A stretch of DNA of 64,000 nucleotides from Herbaspirillum seropedicae (GTDB taxonomy: Bacteria > Pseudomonadota > Gammaproteobacteria > Burkholderiales > Burkholderiaceae_D): assembly GCF_001040945.1 (NCBI RefSeq), contig NZ_CP011930.1:682001-746000 (forward strand), read 5' to 3'. The notes under the pieces were generated by a model, which made no database searches, was not told the DNA's origin, and saw only the letters and a list, made by a program, of their open reading frames with translations. The translations under genes and the position numbers were made by a program. Positions 18,131 to 27,405 of the stretch are shown here, one piece after another (position 1 is the first letter of the stretch; each line of letters opens with the position of its first letter).

Positions 18131-21100
18131 ATGTCGATCCACGTGGCCCTGAACCATGTCACTTCTTACAAGTACGACCGCGCCATCAACCTGGGGCCGC
18201 AAGTCATCCGCTTGCGTCCCGCGCCACACAGCCGCACGCGCATCCTGAGCTATTCGCTGCGGGTGCTGCCTGAGCCGCATTTCATCAACTGGCAGCAGGA
18301 CCCGGAGTCCAATTACCTGGCGCGCCTGGTGTTTCCCGAGAAGACCACCGAATTCAAGATCGAGGTCGATCTGGTGGCCGAGATGTCGGTCATCAATCCC
18401 TTCGACTTCTTCCTCGAGCCCTATGCCGAGCAATTCCCCTTCGACTATGCCGAGGACTTGCAGAACGAACTGCTGCCCTACCGCCAGAAGCTGCCGCTCT
18501 CGCCCCTGTTCGCGCAATTCCTCCAGAGCATCCCGCGTGAGAAGGTCGGCAGCGCCAACTTCCTGGTGGCGCTGAACCAGAAGCTGGCCAATCACATCGG
18601 CTATACCATCCGCATGGAACCGGGCGTGCAGACGCCGGAAGAAACGCTGGAACTGAAATCCGGTTCCTGCCGCGACTCGTCCTGGCTGCTGGTGCAGTTG
18701 CTGCGCCACCTTGGGCTGGCGGCGCGCTTCGTGTCCGGTTACCTGATCCAGTTGACTGCCGACCAGAAATCGCTGGACGGTCCTTCCGGCCCCGAAGCCG
18801 ACTTCACCGACCTGCACGCCTGGTGCGAGGTCTACCTGCCCGGCGCCGGCTGGGTCGGTCTCGATCCGACCTCGGGCCTGTTTGCCGGTGAAGGTCACAT
18901 TCCCTTGTCCTGCACGCCCGAACCGGCCTCGGCCGCGCCGGTCAGCGGCCTGGTCGATCCTTGCGAAGTGGAGTTCGAGCACCTGATGTCGGTCAAGCGC
19001 ATCTGGGAAGCGCCGCGGGTGACCAAGCCCTATACCGAGGAACAGTGGGCCGACATCGAAAAGCTGGGCCATGCCATCGATGCCGACCTGCACGCCAATG
19101 ACGTGCGCCTGACCATGGGCGGCGAGCCGACCTTCGTCTCGCTGGATCATCCTGATGAGCCCGAGTGGAATACCGCCGCCATGGGGCCGACCAAGAAGCC
19201 GCTGGCCGCCGAGCTCTATCACCGCATGCGCAACAAGTATGCCGCGCAGGGCCTGCCGCATTTCGGCCAGGGCAAGTGGTATCCGGGCGAGCAGCTGCCG
19301 CGCTGGGCGCTCAATTGCTATTGGCGGCGCGATGGCGAACCGATCTGGCTCAATCCGGCTCTCATCGGTGACGAGACCCGGCCCAACGTGAGCGACAAGA
19401 TCGTCACCAGCCACTTCCTGCATCGCGTGGCGCAGCGGCTCCGGGTGGATGGCAAGAACGTCTTCCCCGCCTATGAAGACGTGTTCTACTACATGTGGCG
19501 CGAGCGCCGCCTGCCCGGCAATGTCGATCCCTTCGATTCGCGCGTGGATGACAAGCAGGAGCGCGAGCGCCTCATGAAGGTCTTCACGCAGGGCCTGCAA
19601 AGCGCGGTGGGCCACGTGCTGCCGCTGGCGCGCAGCCATGACGGCCAGGGCTGGCAGAGCGGTGCGTGGTTCCTGCGCAGCGAACGCTGCTACCTGTATC
19701 CGGGGGACTCTCCCTTGGGCTATCGCCTGCCGCTGGATTCGCTGCCCTGGGTGAAGGAGGGCGAGTATCCGGCCGTCTATCCGGCCGATCCGACTCAGGC
19801 CTTCCGCCCCTTGCCGGGCAGCGCCGAGATCCGCCGCCAGATGGGCAGTCCGCAAGAACCCCTGGCGGGTCTGGGCAAGGCTGTCAGCAGGGCTGCCGCT
19901 GCTTCCAGCGCTGCCACCGCTTCCACCATTTCCGATATGGGCCGCGCCAATGCGGCAAGCCCGACCCAGCCTGTGCCCGCGCCCTTTGAATCGGCCAACT
20001 GGCTGACCCGCACCGCACTGTGTGCCGAGGTGCGCAATGGCGTGTTCTACCTGTTCATGCCGCCCTTGGCGCAACTGGAACACTACCTGGAACTGGTCGC
20101 CGCCATCGAGGCCGTGGCCGAGGAACTGAAACAGCCGGTGCTGCTGGAAGGCTATGAGCCGCCGCATGACCCGCGCCTGCGCAAGTTCAGCGTCACGCCC
20201 GACCCCGGCGTGATCGAAGTCAACATCCAGCCGGCCAACAATTGGAGCGAGCTGGTCGAACAGACCACGCACCTCTACGACGCCGCACGCGCCTCGCGCC
20301 TGACCACCGAGAAATTCATGCTCGATGGCCATCACTCCGGCACCGGCGGCGGCAACCACATGGTGCTGGGCGGCATCACCACCAGCGATTCGCCTTTCCT
20401 GCGCCGCCCCGACCTGCTGCGCAGCCTGATCTCGTATTGGCACAACCATCCTTCGCTGTCCTATCTGTTCTCGGGCATGTTCATCGGCCCGACCTCGCAG
20501 GCGCCGCGCATCGACGAGGCGCGCAATGATTCGACGGTGGAAATCGAACTGGCCTTCAACGAGATGGACAAGCAGGTCGCCAGAGGCGATTGCCCACCCT
20601 GGCTGGTTGACCGCTTGTTACGTAATCTACTGATCGACGTCACCGGCAACACCCACCGCGCCGAGTTCTGCATCGACAAGATGTATTCGCCCGACAGTGC
20701 GACTGGCCGCCTGGGCCTCCTGGAACTGCGCGCCTTCGAGATGCCGCCGCATGCGCGCATGAGCCTGACCCAGCAACTGCTGCTGCGCGGCCTGGTGGCG
20801 CGGTTCTGGAAGCAGCCCTACAAGCCGGCGCGCCTGGTGCGTTGGGGAACCGAGCTGCACGACCGCTTCCTGCTGCCGCATTTCATCGAGCAGGATTTCG
20901 CCGATGTGATGGCCGACATGAACGAGGCCGGCTACCCCATGCGCGCCGAATGGTTCGCCCCGCACATGGAATTCCGCTGCCCCAAGATTGGCGACTATGC
21001 GGTCAAGGGCATGCAGATCGAATTGCGCACGGCGCTGGAACCCTGGCATGTGCTGGGTGAAGAGAGCAGCGGCGGCGGCACGGCGCGCTATGTGGATTCC

Positions 21101-21517
21101 TCGCTGGAACGCCTGCAGGTCAAGATCAGCGGCATGGCGTCCGACCGCTACGTGCTCACCTGCAACGGCGTGTCGGTGCCGCTGCAGCCCACCGGCACGG
21201 TCGGACAGTTCGTGGCCGGCGTGCGCTACCGGGCCTGGCAGCCGCCCTCGGCGCTGCACCCCACCATCCCGGTGGATTCGCCGCTGACCTTCGACCTGGT
21301 CGATACCTGGAACGGCCGCAGCCTCGGCGGTTGCCAATACCACGTGGTGCATCCGGGCGGACGCAATTACGAGACCTTCCCGGTCAATGCCTTCGAGGCG
21401 GAAAGTCGCCGCCTGGCGCGTTATTTCCGCATGAACCATACGCCGGGAAAATTGCAGGTCACGCCGGCGCGAGCGTCTATCGAGTTTCCTTTTACGTTAG
21501 ACTTACGCTACTTCTAA
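18131..21517 (+). CDS. Large transglutaminase-like protein with DUF2126 region
   Basis: 1128-residue cytoplasmic protein. Residues 1-110 form the beta-rich transglutaminase N-terminal domain. A papain-like transglutaminase core follows, with Cys180 (KSGSCRDSSW), His229 (DLHAWCEVY) and Asp245 (VGLDPTSGLF). From about residue 320 (DVRLTMGGEPTFVSLDHPD) to the end is DUF2126, with segments such as FHG-like LDGHHSGTGGGNHMVLGG and FEMPPHARMSLTQQLLLRGL. DUF2126 has been suggested to be a glutamine-synthetase-fold carboxylate-amine ligase; I recall this from the amidoligase literature and cannot verify it. An Ala/Ser-rich linker sits at about 575-620. First gene of the plus-strand cluster. Confidence 0.92.
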   Translation: MSIHVALNHVTSYKYDRAINLGPQVIRLRPAPHSRTRILSYSLRVLPEPHFINWQQDPESNYLARLVFPEKTTEFKIEVDLVAEMSVINPFDFFLEPYAEQFPFDYAEDLQNELLPYRQKLPLSPLFAQFLQSIPREKVGSANFLVALNQKLANHIGYTIRMEPGVQTPEETLELKSGSCRDSSWLLVQLLRHLGLAARFVSGYLIQLTADQKSLDGPSGPEADFTDLHAWCEVYLPGAGWVGLDPTSGLFAGEGHIPLSCTPEPASAAPVSGLVDPCEVEFEHLMSVKRIWEAPRVTKPYTEEQWADIEKLGHAIDADLHANDVRLTMGGEPTFVSLDHPDEPEWNTAAMGPTKKPLAAELYHRMRNKYAAQGLPHFGQGKWYPGEQLPRWALNCYWRRDGEPIWLNPALIGDETRPNVSDKIVTSHFLHRVAQRLRVDGKNVFPAYEDVFYYMWRERRLPGNVDPFDSRVDDKQERERLMKVFTQGLQSAVGHVLPLARSHDGQGWQSGAWFLRSERCYLYPGDSPLGYRLPLDSLPWVKEGEYPAVYPADPTQAFRPLPGSAEIRRQMGSPQEPLAGLGKAVSRAAAASSAATASTISDMGRANAASPTQPVPAPFESANWLTRTALCAEVRNGVFYLFMPPLAQLEHYLELVAAIEAVAEELKQPVLLEGYEPPHDPRLRKFSVTPDPGVIEVNIQPANNWSELVEQTTHLYDAARASRLTTEKFMLDGHHSGTGGGNHMVLGGITTSDSPFLRRPDLLRSLISYWHNHPSLSYLFSGMFIGPTSQAPRIDEARNDSTVEIELAFNEMDKQVARGDCPPWLVDRLLRNLLIDVTGNTHRAEFCIDKMYSPDSATGRLGLLELRAFEMPPHARMSLTQQLLLRGLVARFWKQPYKPARLVRWGTELHDRFLLPHFIEQDFADVMADMNEAGYPMRAEWFAPHMEFRCPKIGDYAVKGMQIELRTALEPWHVLGEESSGGGTARYVDSSLERLQVKISGMASDRYVLTCNGVSVPLQPTGTVGQFVAGVRYRAWQPPSALHPTIPVDSPLTFDLVDTWNGRSLGGCQYHVVHPGGRNYETFPVNAFEAESRRLARYFRMNHTPGKLQVTPARASIEFPFTLDLRYF

Positions 21518-21610
21518 AACTGAGCCGGGCGCGGCTCCGCGCTGCTTCCAGCGCGCTACGCCACAGCGGGCCTGCCCTGTGCGCGTGCGCCGCCCGGCCG
21601 CCAATGACTT

Positions 21611-24112
21611 ATGCCCCAGCGTCTCCTGGAAAGCTATCCGGTGGCCAGCGATCGTTATGACGAGATGCTGGCAGCCGACGGCCGCCTGCGTCCGCATTGG
21701 CGAACCCTGATCGACCAGCTTGAAAACCTGTCGCCGGACATGTTGCGCCGGCGCGCCAACGAGGTGCGCGACGCCATCGCCTCCGACGGCGTCACCTACA
21801 ACGTCTATGCCGACCCCAAGGGCGCCAACCGGCCCTGGGAGCTGGACCTGCTGCCGCATCTGGTGTCCTCCGAGGAATGGGATTTCCTGGAGCGCGCCGT
21901 AGGCCAGCGGGCGCGGCTGATGAATGGGCTGCTCTCCGATATCTATGGGCCGCAGACCCTGATCGCCGAAGGCTTGCTGCCGCCGGCGCTGGTGTTCGGC
22001 CAGCATGGCTACCTGATGCCCTGTCACGGCTGGCAGCCGCCGGGCGGCGTGCATCTGCACGCCTATGCGATCGACCTGGCGCGCTCGGTCGATGGCACCT
22101 GGTGGGTGGTGTCGGATCGCACCCAAGGACCCTCCGGCACCGGCTACGCCTTGCAGAACCGCCAGATCATGGCGCGCGCCATGCCCGAAGCCTTGCGCGA
22201 CATGCATGTGGAGTCCCCGCATCGCTACTTCCATACCTTGCGCGCGATGTTGACGCGGCTGGCCCCGGCCCAGGGCGAGGTGCCGCTGATCGTGCTGCTC
22301 ACGCCAGGCCCCTATAACGAAACCTATTCCGAACATGCCTTCCTGGCGCATACGCTGGGCTTCCCGCTGGTGGAAGGGGTGGACCTGACGGTGCGCGGCG
22401 AGCAGGTCTTCCTGAAGACGCTCAATGGCCTGCGTCGCGTCCACGCCATCTTGCGCCGCATGGACGATGACTATTGCGATCCGCTGGAGCTGCGTGCTGA
22501 TTCCGCGCTGGGCGTGCCGGGCCTGACCCAGGCGGCGCGCCTGGGCAATGTGCTCATCGCCAATTCGCTGGGCAGCGGCGTGCTGGAATCGACGGCGCTG
22601 CATGGCTTCCTGCCGGCCATCAATGAACGCCTGTATGGCGAACCGCTGCTGCTGCCTTCGGTGGCCTCGTGGTGGTGCGGCGAGAAGCCTGCACTGGATT
22701 ACACGCTGGCGCACTTCGATGAACTGGTGATCGTACCGGCGTTTTCTTCCATGCGCATGCAACCGGTGTTTGGTCACAGCGTCACCGGCGCGGCGCGTCG
22801 GCGCCTGATCGAAAGCCTGCAACTGCAACCGCATGCCTATGCTGCGCAGGAATGGGTGCGGCTGTCGCAAGCGCCGGTCATGTCGCGCAGTGGCGATTAT
22901 CGCCTCATGAATCGCACCATCAGCCTGCGGGTGTTCGCGGTGGCCGATGGCGAGGGTGGCTACCAGGTAATGCCGGGCGGCTTGACCCGCGTGGCGCCAC
23001 GTCAGCGGCGCGATGTGGTGTCGATGCAGCAGGGCGGCACCAGCAAGGATGTGTGGGTACTGCGGGAAGAGGACAGGCTGGAGGCCCATGACGCCCCCGA
23101 GGGGCATGGTGCCGAAAACGTCACCCTCATCAAGGGCACCGTCGACGTCTCGTCGCACTCGGGCGAGAACCTGTTCTGGATGGGGCGCTATTCGGAACGC
23201 GTCAAGAATCTTGCGCGCCTGTTACGGACGACCTTGCAGTACACCATGGATGGCCAGACCGAAAGCCGTGGCATGCTCGGCAGCGTCTCCTGGATCTGCA
23301 GCCAGCTGGGCGTGCAGATGCCCAAGTCGGATCCGCGCCCGACCATCACCGGCTTGCAGCAGAGCCTGCAGGCGGCGGTGGTGGACCCGTCCGCTCCGGT
23401 GAGCGTGGCCACGCAACTGCGCCAGCTGGCCAATGCCGCCTACCAGGTGCGCGAACACCTGTCGCTGGACAACTGGCATGCCCTGACCAAGATGCCGGCC
23501 ATGGTGCAGGAACGCATCAATACGCCGGCGGCCGCGCAGCATGTGCTGGGCAATGTGATCGATGCCTGCTCGGGCCTGGCCGGTCATGCGCTGGATGACA
23601 TGACGCGCGACGCCGGCTGGCAATTCCTGATGGTAGGCCGCCACATCGAGCGCATGGCCAACATGGCCGCGCTGTTCGACAACTTCCTGCGGCTGCCGCC
23701 GCAGCGCCAGACGGCGGCGCTGTCCTGGCTGCTGGAGGCGGCCAGCAGCATCGTTACCTATCGCGTGCGCTATCGCCGCACGCCGGAATGGCTGCCGGTG
23801 CTGCACCTGCTGGTGTTCGACGTGAGCAATCCGCATGGCATGGCCTACCAGTTCCGCATGCTGCAGCAATACATGAGCGAGATCGCGCAACAGCTGGGCT
23901 TGCTCAGCATGACCATTCCCACCCATCTGTCCAGCCAGCTGGAGGCGATGAACCTGAGCGAATTCGCCCATGAGCATCCCAACGTGGAACAGGCCAATGC
24001 GCGCCTGACGCAACTGATGCGGGACGCCGTCAGCGGCGGCTACATGCTCTCCGATGATCTGTCCCGCCATTACTTCACGCCGCTGACCGCACCGGTCAGC
24101 CAGGGGGTCTGA
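21611..24112 (+). CDS. Circularly permuted ATP-grasp / alpha-E fusion protein
   Basis: 833 residues combining the two functions that are separate genes at 12569-14999. Residues 1-490 resemble the ATP-grasp (GVTYNVYADPKG, PHLVSSEEWDFLERA, RRMDDDYCDPLELRADSALGVPGL, GGLTRVAP, QQGGTSKDVWVL). From about 517 an alpha-E domain begins (SGENLFWMGRYSERVKNLARLL) and runs to the end. Where the other copy has the glycine-rich VKEVHGAGGYGM, this one has VIVPAFSSMRMQ, so its ATP-binding loop is different or lost. It follows the DUF2126 gene at 93 bp and precedes a transglutaminase at 10 bp. Substrate unknown. Confidence 0.92.
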   Translation: MPQRLLESYPVASDRYDEMLAADGRLRPHWRTLIDQLENLSPDMLRRRANEVRDAIASDGVTYNVYADPKGANRPWELDLLPHLVSSEEWDFLERAVGQRARLMNGLLSDIYGPQTLIAEGLLPPALVFGQHGYLMPCHGWQPPGGVHLHAYAIDLARSVDGTWWVVSDRTQGPSGTGYALQNRQIMARAMPEALRDMHVESPHRYFHTLRAMLTRLAPAQGEVPLIVLLTPGPYNETYSEHAFLAHTLGFPLVEGVDLTVRGEQVFLKTLNGLRRVHAILRRMDDDYCDPLELRADSALGVPGLTQAARLGNVLIANSLGSGVLESTALHGFLPAINERLYGEPLLLPSVASWWCGEKPALDYTLAHFDELVIVPAFSSMRMQPVFGHSVTGAARRRLIESLQLQPHAYAAQEWVRLSQAPVMSRSGDYRLMNRTISLRVFAVADGEGGYQVMPGGLTRVAPRQRRDVVSMQQGGTSKDVWVLREEDRLEAHDAPEGHGAENVTLIKGTVDVSSHSGENLFWMGRYSERVKNLARLLRTTLQYTMDGQTESRGMLGSVSWICSQLGVQMPKSDPRPTITGLQQSLQAAVVDPSAPVSVATQLRQLANAAYQVREHLSLDNWHALTKMPAMVQERINTPAAAQHVLGNVIDACSGLAGHALDDMTRDAGWQFLMVGRHIERMANMAALFDNFLRLPPQRQTAALSWLLEAASSIVTYRVRYRRTPEWLPVLHLLVFDVSNPHGMAYQFRMLQQYMSEIAQQLGLLSMTIPTHLSSQLEAMNLSEFAHEHPNVEQANARLTQLMRDAVSGGYMLSDDLSRHYFTPLTAPVSQGV

Positions 24113-24122
24113 GAGGACAGCC

Positions 24123-25058
24123 ATGAGCGACCGCCACGTCTATCGCATCCATCACCAGACCACCTACCAGTATGCGCTGCCGGTACGGCTGTCGCACCAG
24201 GTGCTGCACCTGACGCCGCGCGAGCTGCCCTGGCAGGCGTGTCTTTCGCATACCGTCAACATCCTTCCGCAGCCGCAGCTGGTGCGCAGCTACGAAGACA
24301 ATTTCGGCAACATCATCAAGGCCTTTTCGCTCGATACCGATCACACCAGCCTGGATGTGCAGGCCGATTCCTGGGTGGCGCTGAGCGCACGCGGCCAGCC
24401 GCAGGCGCAGATGGCCTGGGATGAGGCGGCCATGCAGATGGCCTATCACGGCGGGCGCGTGATGATGCCGGGGATGCTGGAGGCGTCCAATTTCCTGTTC
24501 GAATCCTCCCATGTGCGCATCAAGCGTGAATTCATCCGCTATGCAGCCGAGTGTTTCGGGCCGGGCGTGTCGGTGCTGGAGGGGGTGCGCACGCTGATGC
24601 TGCGCATCCATGAGGAATTCGCCTTTGATCCCGCGGCGACCACGGTCTCCACGCCGGTCACCGAGGTCTTCGTCAATCGGCGCGGCGTGTGCCAGGACTT
24701 TGCCCACCTGATGCTGTCCTGCCTGCGTTCCATCGGGCTGGCGGCGCGCTATGTGAGCGGCTATCTGCTGACCGAACCGCCGCCGGGACAGCCGCGGCTC
24801 ATTGGCGCGGATGCTTCCCATGCCTGGGTGTCGGTGTACTGCCCTGGCGTGAATGGCGCGGAAGGAAGCTGGATCGATGCCGATCCGACCAATGGCGTCT
24901 TCCCCGATACCAGTCACATCACGCTGGGCTGGGGGCGCGATTTCCTCGATATCTCGCCCTTGCGCGGCGTGCTCATCGGCGGCGGCCAGCAGAGCATGCA
25001 GGTGGCCGTGACCGTGCTGCCCGCCGAAGAAGCGCAGGGCTTGCAGCTCTCCATCTGA
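24123..25058 (+). CDS. Transglutaminase family protein
   Basis: 311-residue transglutaminase-like cysteine protein with an N-terminal beta domain (YRIHHQTTYQYALPVRLSHQ) and papain-like core. The catalytic triad is visible as Cys190 (RRGVCQDFAHL), His233 (ASHAWVSVY) and Asp254 (WIDADPTNG). Bacterial members of this type are thought to act as proteases, amidases or cross-linking enzymes; the direction of reaction is unknown. There is no signal peptide, so it is probably cytoplasmic. It is the last gene of the plus-strand cluster and converges on the symporter gene with only 20 bases between and no terminator hairpin. Confidence 0.92.
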   Translation: MSDRHVYRIHHQTTYQYALPVRLSHQVLHLTPRELPWQACLSHTVNILPQPQLVRSYEDNFGNIIKAFSLDTDHTSLDVQADSWVALSARGQPQAQMAWDEAAMQMAYHGGRVMMPGMLEASNFLFESSHVRIKREFIRYAAECFGPGVSVLEGVRTLMLRIHEEFAFDPAATTVSTPVTEVFVNRRGVCQDFAHLMLSCLRSIGLAARYVSGYLLTEPPPGQPRLIGADASHAWVSVYCPGVNGAEGSWIDADPTNGVFPDTSHITLGWGRDFLDISPLRGVLIGGGQQSMQVAVTVLPAEEAQGLQLSI

Positions 25059-25078
25059 ACCCTGGACCATCCGGACAT

Positions 25079-27130
25079 TCAGGGCGTGCGGATGTGATCG
25101 ATCAGCGCAATGGTCGCTTCATCGGGCGGCGGCGTGAGCAGGCTCACGATCACCATCGCGGCCATCCCCACCGGCACACCGAAGATGCCCGCGGAGATCG
25201 GCGCGATGTGGAACCACTGGCCCGCTGCGCTGCCGCCGAAGGAGGGATTGGTGTGCAGCATGTAGTACACGCACATCAGGAAGCCGCAGAGGATCCCGGC
25301 AATCGCGCCGGCCTGGTTGGCGCGCTTCCAGAACACACCGAGCACCAGCGCCGGGAAGAGTGTCGAAGCGGCCAATGAGAAGGCCGCGCCCACCATCGAG
25401 AGGATGTCGCCCGGCTTGAGCGAGGCCGCATAGGCCGCCAGCAGCGCCACCACCAGCAACAGCAGCTTGGAAATGGTCACGCGCTTCTGCGTGGACGCGC
25501 TGGGATCGACCACCTTGTAGTACACGTCATGCGAGAGCGCATTGGAGATGGTCAGCAACAGCCCATCCGCGGTGGACAGCGCCGCCGCCAGGCCGCCAGC
25601 GGCCACCAGCCCGGAGACGAAATAGGGCAGGCCGGCGATCTCCGGCATGGCCAGCACGATGATGTCGCCATCCATGGAAATCTCGCCCAGCTGCACCAGG
25701 CCGTCGCGGTTCAGGTCGGTGATGGAGACCAGCGGATTGAGCTTGTCCATGTTGGCCCAGTAGTACACCCAGTCGGGCAGGTGGCTGTAGCTGCTGCCCA
25801 CCAGCGAGGTGTAGATGTCGTACTTCACCAGCACGGTCAGGGCCGGCACGGTGAGGTAGATCAGCATGATGAAGAACAGGGTCCAGAATACCGAGGTGCG
25901 CGCCCCGGCCACGGTGGGCGTGGTGTAGTAGCGCATCAGGATGTGCGGCAGGGCGGCCGTGCCGAGCATGAGGCAGAACACCAGCGCCAGGAAATTGTTG
26001 CGCTTGATGTCCGAACTCTCCTGGTCGCGCCCGGGGAAGGGTTCGGTCTGCGAGACCGGCGGTTGGGCGCGCGCCAGGTTGGCCGCGCGCGCTTCGGTCC
26101 ATTTGCGTTCGGCTTCCTCGGGGGACTTGGGATAGGACGACAGCGCCCGGCTGGCGGCCTTGATCTCGGCCAGGGAGGCGTGGTTGTCGCGGCGGACCTG
26201 GTCGGCGTTGGTGTGCGCTTCGAGACGGCCATCGACCCAGGATTGCGGCAGGTTCCTGAGCTTGCGCTCATAGTCGTCGGCGCGCGCCTGGAAGATCTTG
26301 CGGATTTCCTTTTCCTTGGGATCATCCTCCAGCCGCTGCTCGATGGCGCTGAGCTTGGGCAGCACCGCACCATAGGCCACCGGCGGCACCGGCACCGTGG
26401 TGTGCTTGGCCGAGAGCCAGATCACCGGGATCAGGTAGGCCAGCAGGATGATGATGTACTGCGCGACCTGGGTCCAGGTGATGGCGCGCATGCCCCCCAG
26501 GAAGGAGCACACCAGGATGCTGGCCAGTCCCAGGAAGATGCCGATGGAAAAATCGATGCCGGTGAAGCGCGACGTGATCAGGCCCACGCCATAGATCTGC
26601 GCCACCACGTAGGTGAAGGAGATCAGGATGGTGGCGGCCACGGCGAGGATGCGGATGACGTTGACGCCCTGGCTGCCCGGCCGGCCCGGATAGCGCGCGG
26701 CGAGGAAATCGGCGATGGTGTACTGGCCGAACTTGCGCAGGTAGGGGGCGATCAGCAGCGCCACCAGGCAATAGCCGCCGGTCCAGCCGAGGATGTAGGC
26801 CAGGCCGTCGAAGCCTTGCAGGTAGAGGCCGCCGGCCAGGCTGATGAAGGTCGCCGCCGAGATCCAGTCGGCGGCAGTGGCCATGCCGTTGAAGAGCGGC
26901 GGCACGCGCCGACCGGCGACATAGTATTCGGGCACGTCGGAGGTGCGGCAGACCACGCCGATGCCGGCGTACAGGCCGATGGTGACGAACAGGAACAGGT
27001 AGCCGATCCAGGTGCGCGGCATGCCCTCGCGTTCCAGGATGGCCAGCACGCACAGGAAGGCGATGAAGCCCAGCGTGTAGAACCCGTAGTAGCGGCACAG
27101 GCGCCGGAAGAAGTCCTTGTTACTCTCCAT
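25079..27130 (-). CDS. Sodium:solute symporter large subunit (VC_2705-type)
   Basis: Inner-membrane Na+-coupled uptake protein of the SSS family, 683 residues. The family motif region is PEYYVAGRRVPPLFNGMATAADWISAATFISLAGGLY, followed by FGQYTIADFLAARYPG and TWTQVAQYIIILLAYLIPV. Between helices, residues about 255-375 form a charged hydrophilic insert, absent from simple SSS proteins but known in this subfamily. The C-terminal half has GLAAALSTADGLLLTISNALSHD. It overlaps the small subunit by 11 bases. Substrate not known; acetate/carboxylates are plausible given relatedness to ActP. Confidence 0.9.
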   Translation of the reverse strand: MESNKDFFRRLCRYYGFYTLGFIAFLCVLAILEREGMPRTWIGYLFLFVTIGLYAGIGVVCRTSDVPEYYVAGRRVPPLFNGMATAADWISAATFISLAGGLYLQGFDGLAYILGWTGGYCLVALLIAPYLRKFGQYTIADFLAARYPGRPGSQGVNVIRILAVAATILISFTYVVAQIYGVGLITSRFTGIDFSIGIFLGLASILVCSFLGGMRAITWTQVAQYIIILLAYLIPVIWLSAKHTTVPVPPVAYGAVLPKLSAIEQRLEDDPKEKEIRKIFQARADDYERKLRNLPQSWVDGRLEAHTNADQVRRDNHASLAEIKAASRALSSYPKSPEEAERKWTEARAANLARAQPPVSQTEPFPGRDQESSDIKRNNFLALVFCLMLGTAALPHILMRYYTTPTVAGARTSVFWTLFFIMLIYLTVPALTVLVKYDIYTSLVGSSYSHLPDWVYYWANMDKLNPLVSITDLNRDGLVQLGEISMDGDIIVLAMPEIAGLPYFVSGLVAAGGLAAALSTADGLLLTISNALSHDVYYKVVDPSASTQKRVTISKLLLLVVALLAAYAASLKPGDILSMVGAAFSLAASTLFPALVLGVFWKRANQAGAIAGILCGFLMCVYYMLHTNPSFGGSAAGQWFHIAPISAGIFGVPVGMAAMVIVSLLTPPPDEATIALIDHIRTP

Positions 27131-27404
27131 TGCCGCTCTCGCCTTGTTCCCGCCGCACCAGCTGTTCGATGCGCCGCATGCGGCGCAGGTAGATGACCAC
27201 GATGGCCAGGTAGATCAGCATCATCCCTTGCGCGGCCATGTAGAAGGAGATCGGCCAGCCGAACAGGTGGACCCGGTCCAGCTCGCGGGCGAAATAGATG
27301 AAGAAGAACGTGGCCAGGAACCACAGCGCCAGCAGCCAGGCCGTCATGCGGCGCGTGCGGTGCCATTGGTTGCCAGGGTCGGAGGGGAGGGCGCCGTGGT
27401 CCAT
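27120..27404 (-). CDS. Symporter small subunit (DUF4212)
   Basis: 94-residue membrane protein with two predicted transmembrane helices (TAWLLALWFLATFFFIYFA and ISFYMAAQGMMLIYLAIVVIY) ending in a basic RRMRRIEQLVRREQG tail. Proteins of this family are encoded next to VC_2705-type symporters and are regarded as their small subunit. The start is one base after the kinase stop and the end overlaps the large subunit, so the four genes 29730-25079 form one operon. Confidence 0.9.
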   Translation of the reverse strand: MDHGALPSDPGNQWHRTRRMTAWLLALWFLATFFFIYFARELDRVHLFGWPISFYMAAQGMMLIYLAIVVIYLRRMRRIEQLVRREQGESGNGE

Positions 27405-27405
27405 G

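Noticed and set aside
17927..20449. 840-codon open frame on the minus strand, antisense to the transglutaminase-DUF2126 gene
   Set aside because: Its product is a Gln/His/Ala/Arg-rich composition typical of reverse-complement shadow frames in GC-rich DNA; it has no domain motif, and the plus-strand gene is strongly supported.
21503..23158. 551-codon minus-strand frame antisense to the ATP-grasp/alpha-E fusion
   Set aside because: Same shadow composition (His/Gln/Arg-rich) and overlap with a conserved gene.
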